The notes under the pieces are model-generated. The model was not told where the DNA came from. It did not search any database and saw nothing but the letters and a program-made list of their open reading frames with translations. The position numbers and the translations under genes were made by a program. 64,000 nucleotides of DNA from CAZWES01 sp964632395 (lineage in GTDB: Bacteria > Patescibacteriota > Gracilibacteria > Peribacterales > Peribacteraceae): the NCBI GenBank assembly GCA_964632395.1, contig CAZWES010000001.1:1-64000 (forward strand), in the 5' to 3' direction. This document shows positions 15,769 to 23,228 of this stretch, piece after piece. How positions within the stretch are numbered: the first letter of the stretch is position 1; the number at the start of each line of letters is the position of its first letter.

Positions 15769-16323
15769 TTAAGAACAAGAATCTAAAAACTCTTTCAACT
15801 TATTAAAGTCGTCAAACAACGCTTGTCTTAATCCTCCGTTATGCAATGCCGCTGCCGGGTGATAGATCGGAAAAACAGTGAAGTCACTTGTTACTTTCTG
15901 AGGCTGTCCGTGAACGCGTGAAATTGAAAGCTTAGGGAAGAATTGCTCGAGTGCGTGTTTTCCAAGTGTGCAAATCACCTTTGGTCTGATTATTGCAAGC
16001 TCCAGTTTTACCCAAGGGAGGCATGCAAGTTTTTCTTTGGGGTCCGGATCACGGTTTCCCGGCGGGCGATACTTGACGATGTTGGTTATGTATACATCCT
16101 CGCGCTTGAATCCGATGGACTCCAAAAGCTCATCAAGAAACTTGCCCGCAGGACCAACGAATGGCCTCCCGAGCTCATCTTCTTTTTGTCCCGGCGCTTC
16201 ACCAATAAAAACAACATCTGCATTTGGATTGCCTTCACCCAGAACCGGATTACTATGTTTTGCGAGTTCGCAACCTTTCCAGGACTTAAGTTTTTCTTTG
16301 AGGACGTCGATTGTGAGAGTCAT
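15769..16323 (-). CDS. Uracil-DNA glycosylase, family 4/5-like
   Basis: 184 residues. GEGNPNADVVFIGEAPGQKEDE (GEAPG at 41-45) is the uracil-pocket motif. NIVKYRPPGNRDPDPKE and the C-terminal IYHPAAAL are further family 4 signatures. The enzyme removes uracil from DNA to start base-excision repair. Family 4 enzymes normally hold a 4Fe-4S cluster with four Cys. Here Cys18 is followed by E-L-A where a second Cys is expected, so only three plausible ligands remain (18, LACLPW, VICTLG). The cluster may be altered or lost. It sits 11 nt downstream of ftsH on the same strand. Confidence 0.88.
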   Translation of the reverse strand: MTLTIDVLKEKLKSWKGCELAKHSNPVLGEGNPNADVVFIGEAPGQKEDELGRPFVGPAGKFLDELLESIGFKREDVYITNIVKYRPPGNRDPDPKEKLACLPWVKLELAIIRPKVICTLGKHALEQFFPKLSISRVHGQPQKVTSDFTVFPIYHPAAALHNGGLRQALFDDFNKLKEFLDSCS

Positions 16324-16334
16324 ATAGCAGGTTA

Positions 16335-18176
16335 TTAAGCGTTGAATACTTCTTTAAATTCCTCCACCGCCATCGTCTCTTTCTTAAGCAAAATCTTCGC
16401 AAGCTTATCCAGTTTCTTCTTGTGTTTTTTGATAAATGTCTCAGCACGCTTTAGTTGCTCACGAAGCGTTTTTTTAACAAAGACATCGATTGCACGGGCA
16501 GTATCTTCTGAGTAGTTTCTGGTGACTGTGGGATCAACACCCAAAAACATAGCCCCTTGCTTTTCACCATATGTAACTGGGCCAAGATCATCGTCACCCA
16601 TACCAAACTTGGTTGCCATGTGGCGGACGATTTCGGAGGCGCGCTCAAGATCGTTTGCCGCTCCGGTCGTTATCTCACCAAAAATCAATGCCTCTGCAGC
16701 GCGGCCGCCTAGCAAGCCGCAGACTTCATCAAGAAACTTTGAACGGCTTGTTGTATAAGTATCTTCTTCCGGCAAAAACCATGTAACACCAAGCGCACCA
16801 CCACGCGAGACTATCGAAATTTTATGGAGCTTATCCGAGAGTTTACACATGTGACCGACTATCGCGTGGCCAAGCTCGTGATATGCGGTAATCTTCTTTT
16901 CCTGTTCGGTCAATTTTCTACTTCTCTTTTCCGGGCCAAGCGTAACTTTTTCCACCGCATCCACAACATCCTGCTGGCTGATTGTTTTGTGCCCGCGCCG
17001 CGCCGCGTAGATTGCCCCTTCGTTCATCGTATTTTCCAAATCTGCACCTGTGAATCCAACGGTTTGCCTTGCGATCGAATCCAATTTGACCCTTGCCCCC
17101 ATCTTTTTTCCTTTTGCATGGACCTCCAGGATCTTCTTTCGAGCTTCCAGATCTGGCTTATCTATAAAGATGCGCCGGTCAAATCTGCCCGGACGAAGAA
17201 GAGCAATGTCCAGAACATCAGGTCTGTTTGTTGCTGCCATCACTATCACGTTTGTCTTCGGATCAAATCCATCCATTTCCGTGAGGATTTGGTTGAGAGT
17301 CTGCTCACGTTCATCATGCCCGCCGCCAAATCCCGCACCGCCACGCTGCCTTCCAACCGCGTCAATCTCATCAACAAAAATTATGCATGGTGCATTTCTT
17401 TTTGCACGGTTGAAGAGATCGCGCACGCGGCTTGCTCCAACTCCAACGAACATCTCTACAAATTCAGAACCTGAGATTGAGAAGAACGGAACCTTCGCCT
17501 CACCGGCTACAGCGCGTGCAAGCAAGGTCTTCCCAGTTCCCGGCGCGCCTACTAGTAAAACTCCACGTGGAATTTTCGCTCCGATCCCGATATATTTTTT
17601 TGGATGTTTTAGGAAATCGACGACTTCAACCAATTCTTCTTTTGCCTCCTCGCATCCTGCAACATTTTTGAATGTAGTCTTCACCGATTTTTGATCAGCA
17701 ATTCGCGCACGGGATTTCCCAAAGCCAAGAGCGGTGCTTTGCGAGCGCGAAATTCCGCGGAAGAGCCACATCAGCCCTCCTACAATCAAAAGGAAGAATA
17801 GGATATCCGGCAGAATTGCAACAAACATGTTTGCGGCCTCCGTGTTTTTAACTGTGATGACTGTTTCATTTTCAGGATTATTCCATCCCAGTGCGGATGC
17901 GGTATCGCGTCCCTCCTTATACGAGGTGAGATATGAACCATCCGATTTTGTTACAAATACCTTATTGTCCTTGATTAAAATCTGGTTGTACTCACCTGCG
18001 TGATAGCCACGGGTAACTTCACTGAGTGATACCTCCTCTGCATCCGCAAATTTGCGCTCCTCCGAACGCATTGGTTGAGTCATGTAATAGAGTGTGCTCA
18101 AAGCTATAGCAGCGAAAAGAAACACTGTTAAAAATGCGCTTGGGCGACGGGGGGGTTTTCTTATGGCGGGGGTCAT
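16335..18176 (-). CDS. ftsH: ATP-dependent zinc metalloprotease FtsH
   Basis: 613 residues, normal length. Two N-terminal membrane helices (about 15-35 and 110-135) flank a small external domain. The AAA ATPase follows, with Walker A GAPGTGKT, Walker B IIFVDEIDAVG and SRH arginines (RPGRFDRRI). The protease domain has the zinc motif HELGH. It degrades membrane and short-lived cytosolic proteins as a hexamer. A -10-like TATACT ends 10 nt before the ATG with only C-rich sequence between, so translation may be leaderless. It heads a minus-strand run containing repair and RNA-modification genes. Confidence 0.97.
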   Translation of the reverse strand: MTPAIRKPPRRPSAFLTVFLFAAIALSTLYYMTQPMRSEERKFADAEEVSLSEVTRGYHAGEYNQILIKDNKVFVTKSDGSYLTSYKEGRDTASALGWNNPENETVITVKNTEAANMFVAILPDILFFLLIVGGLMWLFRGISRSQSTALGFGKSRARIADQKSVKTTFKNVAGCEEAKEELVEVVDFLKHPKKYIGIGAKIPRGVLLVGAPGTGKTLLARAVAGEAKVPFFSISGSEFVEMFVGVGASRVRDLFNRAKRNAPCIIFVDEIDAVGRQRGGAGFGGGHDEREQTLNQILTEMDGFDPKTNVIVMAATNRPDVLDIALLRPGRFDRRIFIDKPDLEARKKILEVHAKGKKMGARVKLDSIARQTVGFTGADLENTMNEGAIYAARRGHKTISQQDVVDAVEKVTLGPEKRSRKLTEQEKKITAYHELGHAIVGHMCKLSDKLHKISIVSRGGALGVTWFLPEEDTYTTSRSKFLDEVCGLLGGRAAEALIFGEITTGAANDLERASEIVRHMATKFGMGDDDLGPVTYGEKQGAMFLGVDPTVTRNYSEDTARAIDVFVKKTLREQLKRAETFIKKHKKKLDKLAKILLKKETMAVEEFKEVFNA

Positions 18177-18186
18177 GACGGGGGGG

Positions 18187-18192
18187 AGTATA
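18187..18192 (-). promoter_or_regulatory. -10 hexamer TATACT of ftsH
   Basis: TATACT ends 10 nt before the ftsH ATG and is followed by a C-rich tract. The predicted transcript has a 2-4 nt leader at most. Confidence 0.5.
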
Positions 18193-18208
18193 CAGGAATA
18201 ATAATCGG

Positions 18209-18220
18209 AGAAAATTTTCT
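18209..18220. repeat. Palindrome AGAAAATTTTCT (copy 1)
   Basis: Followed by GCGA as in the copies at 20211 and 54063. It lies between the ftsH promoter and the stop of the next gene. Confidence 0.5.
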
Positions 18221-18224
18221 GCGA

Positions 18225-18689
18225 CTACCTAACGTACCCCATTTTCTCCGCATCTTCTTCGTTCTTGAAATATATCCTATTCTTCGGTGCCAACCTCTCC
18301 GCACTCTTGGAAGTCACCTCGTAATATTTTTTACCTTTCCTGCTTGCAACAAACTTAACTCCGTGCGGGATCTTTACATCAACAATATTTACGAGGAATT
18401 TTTCTGCTGGAACTTCGAATGATCCATCAGTGTGAGTCACGATTACGGTTTCTCCGATCACAAGGCGTGCGCCAGTTCCGACTTTTCCAACAATTTGCCC
18501 TTCATTAATTTCTTTGATGTGGATCAGAGGAACTTTCTTATTGATATCACGATTCAGGATCTGGATTGGGGGTGGTGCGCTAACTTCCTCAATTTTCAGG
18601 CCGTAAGCCCCAAAGGAATATCCGAGCATCAGTACAAGCCCCGTCCAGAAGGCGAAATGGATGCGGCGAAATAGAGTTATTGAGCCCAT
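18225..18689 (-). CDS. Membrane-anchored protein with Ada/thermonuclease-like C-terminal motif lacking cysteines
   Basis: 154 residues: an N-terminal membrane anchor or signal (RRIHFAFWTGLVLMLGYSFG), a beta-rich middle domain (LVIGETVIVTHTDGSFEVPA) and a C-terminal stretch VASRKGKKYYEVTSKSAERL...YFKNEEDAEKMGY. The C-terminal part follows the pattern of the small Ada-type zinc motif (K-x-HxxxC...F...EA...GY..C) common in secreted proteins, but the Cys positions are absent, so it probably does not bind zinc. Function unknown. It precedes ftsH on the same strand. Confidence 0.65.
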   Translation of the reverse strand: MGSITLFRRIHFAFWTGLVLMLGYSFGAYGLKIEEVSAPPPIQILNRDINKKVPLIHIKEINEGQIVGKVGTGARLVIGETVIVTHTDGSFEVPAEKFLVNIVDVKIPHGVKFVASRKGKKYYEVTSKSAERLAPKNRIYFKNEEDAEKMGYVR

Positions 18690-18710
18690 GGAATCAAGGA
18701 CTCTACGTAA

Positions 18711-18739
18711 AAACTAGAAACTATCAACTAAAAACTCGT
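18711..18739. repeat. Short word repeat AAAACTAGAAACTATCAACT
   Basis: AAACT and CTATCAACT words are iterated between two divergent genes. It is similar in style to the larger word-based repeats. Confidence 0.4.
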
Positions 18740-18790
18740 ACAGGGTAGGCTATACTCCTCCAAGCCGAAATTTACCCATTTATCAGATAT

Positions 18791-20197
18791 ATGCCGTCAT
18801 ACTGTGCATTTCTAGGCCACCAACCACATGTAAGCCTTGCGGAGCTTGCAGCTCTGTTGCCTGATTTCCGTGCCAAACATCAGTGGGATGCAAGAATTAT
18901 CACTTTTGAGACCGAAAAAGACCTCACAACCGGTTGGCTCTCGCGATTGGGGGGTACAGTCCTGGTGGCGCGGGAAATCCAAATGCCGGATAGCGCGTCC
19001 GGTAAACGAAAGATCGCACTTGAAGACGTAATCCCGCAGATGTTATGTAAGGAAGTCAAAAAGTCTGTTTCGGAAAGTGGAAAGAAGAAACGCAAGGTAA
19101 CATTCAGTTTCCGTTGTCTCAATGTACCGCGCAGCAAGATCAGGTCGCTCTACCGAACCTGCAAACATGCGCTTAAGGAGCGGGAAACCCCTTCGCGTTA
19201 CATAGGGAACGAGAGGCATCCTGCAAAACCTGGGACTCTCCTTCTGCGTGGCATACCGGGCCCGGGGAGTTGTGAGCTTGTAATTTTGCAGAGCTCCGAT
19301 GGCAAGCGTACGTGGGTAGGTGGCACATGTGCGGTTCAGGATATTGAGGCATACACGGCTCGGGACATGGGAAAACCTTTCCGGGATACAAAAACAGGGC
19401 TTCTTCCTCCCAAGCTTGCGCAGGTGATGCTAAATCTTGCAACAATCACGCAGCCCTCGGATGTGCGTTCCCATCTCTCCGATGCTTCTAAAACATGGGA
19501 AAAGATGAGCATATGGGATCCGTTCTGCGGTTCCGGAGTCATTCTAATCGAAGCATTGATAAGGAAAGCACATGTGATGGGGTCTGATAGATTGGAAAGT
19601 GCGGTAAAGGGATGCAGGCAAAATGTTAAATGGCTTCGCATGAAGGAAAAGATGCCAAAGGCAATCACGGATCATGTATTCAAACAAAACGCACTCAAGA
19701 TATATCCCGATACAACACCAAGAAAACCAACACTAGTCGTCACGGAGACATCGCTTGGGCCAGCGCTTAGCAAGCCTCCAACAAAGCGGGAAGTGAGTAC
19801 TTTGGTCAGAAAAGCGGAAGAGCTGGAGCGCGGATTTTTTGAGGCTATGGCAAAGAGTTTCCCCGATATCCCGATCGTCTGCTCATTTCCGGTCTATGTA
19901 ACCCGTGATGGCCAAAAGCATTTCCTCAAAAAAGTTTTGGATATTGCAGGGAAGCTCGGGTACAAGGTTACTTCGGTTAAAACACCATTCCACAAAGCAA
20001 CTGATCGTCCATCATTACTTTATCTGCGCCCTGACCAATCCGTCGGTCGGGAAATCTTTTGCTTTATGCCGCCGGGGGGAGGGGAGTCTAAAGAGTCAAT
20101 GGCTGAGGTCAAGAAAGTAAAAAAGACTGTTATGAAGAAAAAGAAGGCACCACGATTCCGCAAGAAGAATCAAAGACCTAAAAAGAAGAAAAAGTAG
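18791..20197 (+). CDS. TRM11-like RNA methyltransferase (UPF0020 family)
   Basis: 468 residues. The N-terminal half is a THUMP-like RNA-binding region (SYCAFLGHQPHVSLAELAAL is the typical start). The C-terminal half is a Rossmann methylase with the SAM loop WDPFCGSGVILIEAL and ADRLESAVKGCRQN-type second motif. The usual catalytic DPPY/NPPY is replaced by TETSLGPAL, an unusual but recurrent variant in TRM11-like proteins. It probably methylates guanosine 10 of tRNA (inference). The last 30 residues are almost all Lys/Arg and may bind RNA. A TATACT about 33 nt upstream could be its -10. Confidence 0.85.
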   Translation: MPSYCAFLGHQPHVSLAELAALLPDFRAKHQWDARIITFETEKDLTTGWLSRLGGTVLVAREIQMPDSASGKRKIALEDVIPQMLCKEVKKSVSESGKKKRKVTFSFRCLNVPRSKIRSLYRTCKHALKERETPSRYIGNERHPAKPGTLLLRGIPGPGSCELVILQSSDGKRTWVGGTCAVQDIEAYTARDMGKPFRDTKTGLLPPKLAQVMLNLATITQPSDVRSHLSDASKTWEKMSIWDPFCGSGVILIEALIRKAHVMGSDRLESAVKGCRQNVKWLRMKEKMPKAITDHVFKQNALKIYPDTTPRKPTLVVTETSLGPALSKPPTKREVSTLVRKAEELERGFFEAMAKSFPDIPIVCSFPVYVTRDGQKHFLKKVLDIAGKLGYKVTSVKTPFHKATDRPSLLYLRPDQSVGREIFCFMPPGGGESKESMAEVKKVKKTVMKKKKAPRFRKKNQRPKKKKK

Positions 20198-20210
20198 TTG
20201 TTGTATTTGT

Positions 20211-20228
20211 CGCAGAAAATTTTCTGCG
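20211..20228. repeat. Palindrome CGCAGAAAATTTTCTGCG (copy 2)
   Basis: A perfect 18-bp palindrome, 14 bp after the methyltransferase stop. Shorter copies occur at 18209 and 54063. Confidence 0.6.
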
Positions 20229-20264
20229 ATAACCCCACGTACATGTTGTACATAAAAACAACAG

Positions 20265-20270
20265 TATGAT
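20265..20270 (+). promoter_or_regulatory. -10 hexamer TATGAT of the TrmB-type regulator
   Basis: TATGAT ends 11 nt before ATG 20282. No Shine-Dalgarno site lies in the gap, which fits a leaderless start. Confidence 0.45.
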
Positions 20271-20281
20271 ATACATTCCAC

Positions 20282-21067
20282 ATGCCCCGTCGCGAACTCA
20301 CCCGCATCATAGAATCTTCCGGTTTCGACCCGCTTGGTGCAAAGCTTTACATTGCAGGGCTTTCTTTGGGTAGCGCTCCGGCATCATCTTATGCAAAGAA
20401 AACGGGGGTCAATCGCGTCACTGCATATAATCACCTGGAGGAGCTTGTGAATAGGGGACTATTCACAGTGGTAAGAAAACGTCAGGGAAAAGAATATGCA
20501 GCGGTTTCACCGGAGGAAGTTGCACTGGAAGCACGAAAAAATGTTGACGCACTGAACCGTGTTCTTCCGGAGCTTCGTTCCTTGAAGGGCACTAAACACC
20601 GCACGCCTCAGGTCAAATTCTTCCATGGATGGGAAGGAGTCAAAAGGGTCTACGAGGATACTCTCACAGCAGAAAGTGAAATCCTAAACTTTGCAAACTC
20701 TGCGATAGTCCGGGAATACTGGGAAAATTATGATGAAGAATATGTCATGGAGCGTGTAAAGCGTGACATCAAATTGCGTGGGATTGCACCGGATGATGAG
20801 GAAGGACGCAGGGTTCATGGTCTTGATAAACAGAGCCTGCGTGAGATCCGCTTAGTCCCCGCAAAAGATTTTGACTTCAACAACGAAATAAACATCTACG
20901 ACCACAAAGTTGCAATAGTCTCGTTTGGAGAGGGTCCGGATAACCTCTTTGGTATCATCATCGAGAGTGTGGAAGTTGCCGAAACCCAATGTCAGATCTT
21001 CGAGATGGCATGGGGATACGCTGCGTTAAAGAATTTGGACAAAAAGAAAAGGCAGGTTAGAAGGTGA
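20282..21067 (+). CDS. TrmB-family transcriptional regulator
   Basis: 261 residues. Residues about 10-70 form a winged helix of the TrmB type (GFDPLGAKLYIAGLSLG...KKTGVNRVTAYNHLEELVNRGLF). A short coiled linker follows (about 80-105), then a PLD-like effector domain (VKFFHGWEGVKRVYEDTL...EILNFANSAIVREY). TrmB proteins bind sugars or other ligands and regulate transport genes in archaea. Homologues are frequent in CPR bacteria with unknown ligands. It stands alone downstream of the methyltransferase gene. Confidence 0.85.
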   Translation: MPRRELTRIIESSGFDPLGAKLYIAGLSLGSAPASSYAKKTGVNRVTAYNHLEELVNRGLFTVVRKRQGKEYAAVSPEEVALEARKNVDALNRVLPELRSLKGTKHRTPQVKFFHGWEGVKRVYEDTLTAESEILNFANSAIVREYWENYDEEYVMERVKRDIKLRGIAPDDEEGRRVHGLDKQSLREIRLVPAKDFDFNNEINIYDHKVAIVSFGEGPDNLFGIIIESVEVAETQCQIFEMAWGYAALKNLDKKKRQVRR

Positions 21068-21233
21068 GGGGAGTCAATGTGTAATTGATTTGAACGGCAT
21101 TCTAAGATCAGTCCGTCATCGTTTATTTGTGATCAGATAGAGGCTTAGAGGTGTTGTTCATTTTGTGAACAGGAATTTTGGGAGGATATTTTTTGATTTG
21201 ACTGTGAGTGTGGTCATAACAGAGAGTTGCGAT

Positions 21234-21593
21234 ATGAGCGTAGCAGTTCTTCCATCGAAAACTAACTGGTTGATAGATGCGCCCAGTCATCGATATCAGG
21301 TCGTTGATAAACCAGCTGATCTCTCAAACTTTTCCGTGGAGATTTTGGGTCTGTTGACGGAAGGTGATCTGTGGGATCACATAAAAAAGACCAAAATCAT
21401 GCCCTCGCCTTCGCAAGTTGATACTTGTGATTTATGCGGAAACGAGGCAGAAATTGCCAGGACTTTGAGCGTATTAATCGATGCGGAGCGTAGGGTAATT
21501 GCAAGAATATGCGGTAAACATTGCACGTCCGATGATCCCGAGGATGTGCCAAGTGCATACATTTTGAAGGGCAATATCGAGGAAAGAATGTAG
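21234..21593 (+). CDS. Small protein with CxxC...CxxxC zinc-binding pattern
   Basis: 119 residues from ATG 21234; a start at 21165 is possible but adds no conserved-looking sequence. The C-terminal half contains CDLCGNEAEI about 30 residues before ICGKHC, the layout of a treble-clef or ribbon zinc site. The N-terminal half has no recognised family. It lies between the TrmB-type regulator and a secreted SLH protein on the same strand. Confidence 0.6.
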   Translation: MSVAVLPSKTNWLIDAPSHRYQVVDKPADLSNFSVEILGLLTEGDLWDHIKKTKIMPSPSQVDTCDLCGNEAEIARTLSVLIDAERRVIARICGKHCTSDDPEDVPSAYILKGNIEERM

Positions 21594-21672
21594 ATTTTAG
21601 CCACTTTTTTGGTTGCCCCATCATGCAAAAGGAGGTTAACATCCACCCCTTCCTTATTACTCCTTTTTCACC

Positions 21673-22512
21673 ATGAACACCTCCCAGCTTAAGGCCGCAA
21701 TTGGCATCACTATCCTGGTTATTCTCATTTTCATGAGTGCTCCCGCAAGTGCCTCTTACATAGAACTGCCCGCCAGACACAAATATGCCGAATCATGGCG
21801 CATCATGGTGGGGAATGATGTTCAGGGTGTTAGAAGGACTATGATGCAGGCTCCGAGGCGTGAGGTTTTCCAGCCTTCTATTCGCACTCTCTTCACAGAT
21901 GTTTCGGAAGATCACGAAAACTACGAGGCCATCAGGTATGTAACTCAACATGGAATGATGTATGGGTTTGCTGGAGGAGAATTCAAGCCGGATCAGGTTA
22001 TGACTCGCGGCGAATTCGTACACATAGTCGCTGATGGAATCTTTTCCGAAAGTTTCATTGAGGAATGTTTCGAAAATATCTCCTATCCATATCCGCCGGA
22101 GTACGCACTCTTATTTGCGGATCTTCCAAAGGAAGGAGAAGACACAAAGCGCGTTTGTGCAGCACTGATGGCAGGAGTTGTTCACGGTTACCCGGATCAG
22201 ACCTTTAAAAAAGATGACCCAATCAATTTTGCAGAAGCCTCTAAGGTAATCACTCGAACATATGATGTTTCGTTCCTCCCATACCGCGGATCCGGGAATG
22301 AGTGGTTCAAGAAGTACGCACTCTCGCTTGCTGAGGATAACGGCATTCCGGTTTCCATCGAGAAGTTTGATTCAGAGGTTACACGTGCAGAGGCTGCGGA
22401 GCTTTTGTATCGTGCTGATGCAGGGGTCACAAACCTTCCATCAAAGTCTTATGCAGATCTGATGGTTCGTGTGCTAAGGGGGATTGTGAGAGGAATAATG
22501 TCGTTATGGTAG
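21673..22512 (+). CDS. Secreted SLH-domain protein
   Basis: 279 residues. A signal peptide (about 1-28: KAAIGITILVILIFMSAPASA) is followed by three SLH-type repeats. Signatures are FTDVSEDHENYEAIRYV...GEFKPDQVMTRGEFVHIV, ADLPKEGEDTKRVCAAL...FKKDDPINFAEASKVI, and SEVTRAEAAELLYR. SLH modules attach surface proteins to the cell wall or S-layer. It ends convergently 4 nt from a small zinc-ribbon gene. At least two other SLH proteins are encoded in the window. Confidence 0.85.
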   Translation: MNTSQLKAAIGITILVILIFMSAPASASYIELPARHKYAESWRIMVGNDVQGVRRTMMQAPRREVFQPSIRTLFTDVSEDHENYEAIRYVTQHGMMYGFAGGEFKPDQVMTRGEFVHIVADGIFSESFIEECFENISYPYPPEYALLFADLPKEGEDTKRVCAALMAGVVHGYPDQTFKKDDPINFAEASKVITRTYDVSFLPYRGSGNEWFKKYALSLAEDNGIPVSIEKFDSEVTRAEAAELLYRADAGVTNLPSKSYADLMVRVLRGIVRGIMSLW

Positions 22513-22516
22513 AGGT

Positions 22517-22759
22517 TCACTTCTTAATGTATTTATCGTAACACGAGGGACAGTAATGCCTGTTACCCGGAATCCTTGTACCGCATACTTTGCATTTTCT
22601 TCCTCCAAATGTGGCAAAATCTTTTCTTTTCTGTTCCTGAGATTTTGTATATTTGTGATAGTTATCACTGCGTACGGATGTGCCGAATTTGCCTCCTGTA
22701 AAAAGGACGTTAAATGTTGAGAGGATTGCTCTTAAGATGGATTTGAGGAAGTGGAGCAT
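22517..22759 (-). CDS. Small zinc-ribbon protein
   Basis: 80 residues with an N-terminal hydrophobic or amphipathic helix (LKSILRAILSTFNVLF) and a C-terminal ribbon: RKCKVCGTRIPGNRHYCPSC, i.e. CxxC and CxxC. It could bind RNA or be membrane-associated. No specific function is recognised. It is convergent with the SLH gene and divergent from ssrA. Confidence 0.7.
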   Translation of the reverse strand: MLHFLKSILRAILSTFNVLFTGGKFGTSVRSDNYHKYTKSQEQKRKDFATFGGRKCKVCGTRIPGNRHYCPSCYDKYIKK

Positions 22760-22777
22760 GAGGTGATTGTAAAGCTA

Positions 22778-22804
22778 TTTACAGTTTGTAAATAGTGCTA
22801 GAAT
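22778..22804 (+). promoter_or_regulatory. Promoter of ssrA
   Basis: TTTACA and extended -10 TGCTAGAAT with a 15-bp spacer. The predicted start is about 20 nt upstream of the mature tmRNA 5' end, leaving a short leader for RNase P to remove. Confidence 0.5.
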
Positions 22805-22829
22805 GGCCTTCCGCGATCATTTAAAGCAT

Positions 22830-23228
22830 GGGGATGCAAGGCCTCGACAATGTGATTCTATTTCTGTTTGTTGCCGTTCGGGATGGCACCGGTTCCCGAT
22901 ACCCACATGGTGCACCCAATAGATGCCGAAAAATTCGACATCAAGGCCGCTGCTTCGGAGATAGTCGCAAGACTCTTTCCAGTACGCCTACCAGCTCTCG
23001 TTTAACGAGCGCACGCTCCTCCCCCCATTCTCACTAAGGGGAAACGGGCGTTATCAGTGAGACGGAATCATTATCGGACGTTGTGATGATTTCCGTTTTC
23101 CAGACGTCACCCTCACATTCTTTCTCTGTTTCTCTCTTAGGAACTGTGAGGTAATCGAGAGAAACTACAATGGTAGAAACTCCAGTAATACACGTTGGAC
23201 CCGGGTTCAATTCCCGGCATCTCCACCA
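22830..23228 (+). ncRNA. ssrA: tmRNA (transfer-messenger RNA)
   Basis: The 5' end GGGGATG pairs with 3' CATCTCC (one G-U pair), followed by A and encoded CCA. The T arm GGGTTCAATTCCC stands just before. The resume codon GCA at 22967 follows ATAGTC, as in the E. coli gene. The tag reading frame to TAA at 23003 encodes ARLFPVRLPALV, unlike the usual ALAA ending. Length of 399 nt is normal. tmRNA rescues stalled ribosomes with SmpB, which is not in this window. The 3' end coincides with attL of the integrated element, so the last 11 nt are duplicated at 34398. Confidence 0.9.

Noticed and set aside
17050..17694. 214-codon plus-strand frame opposite ftsH
   Set aside because: Shadow of the conserved AAA domain of FtsH; composition unlike a real protein.
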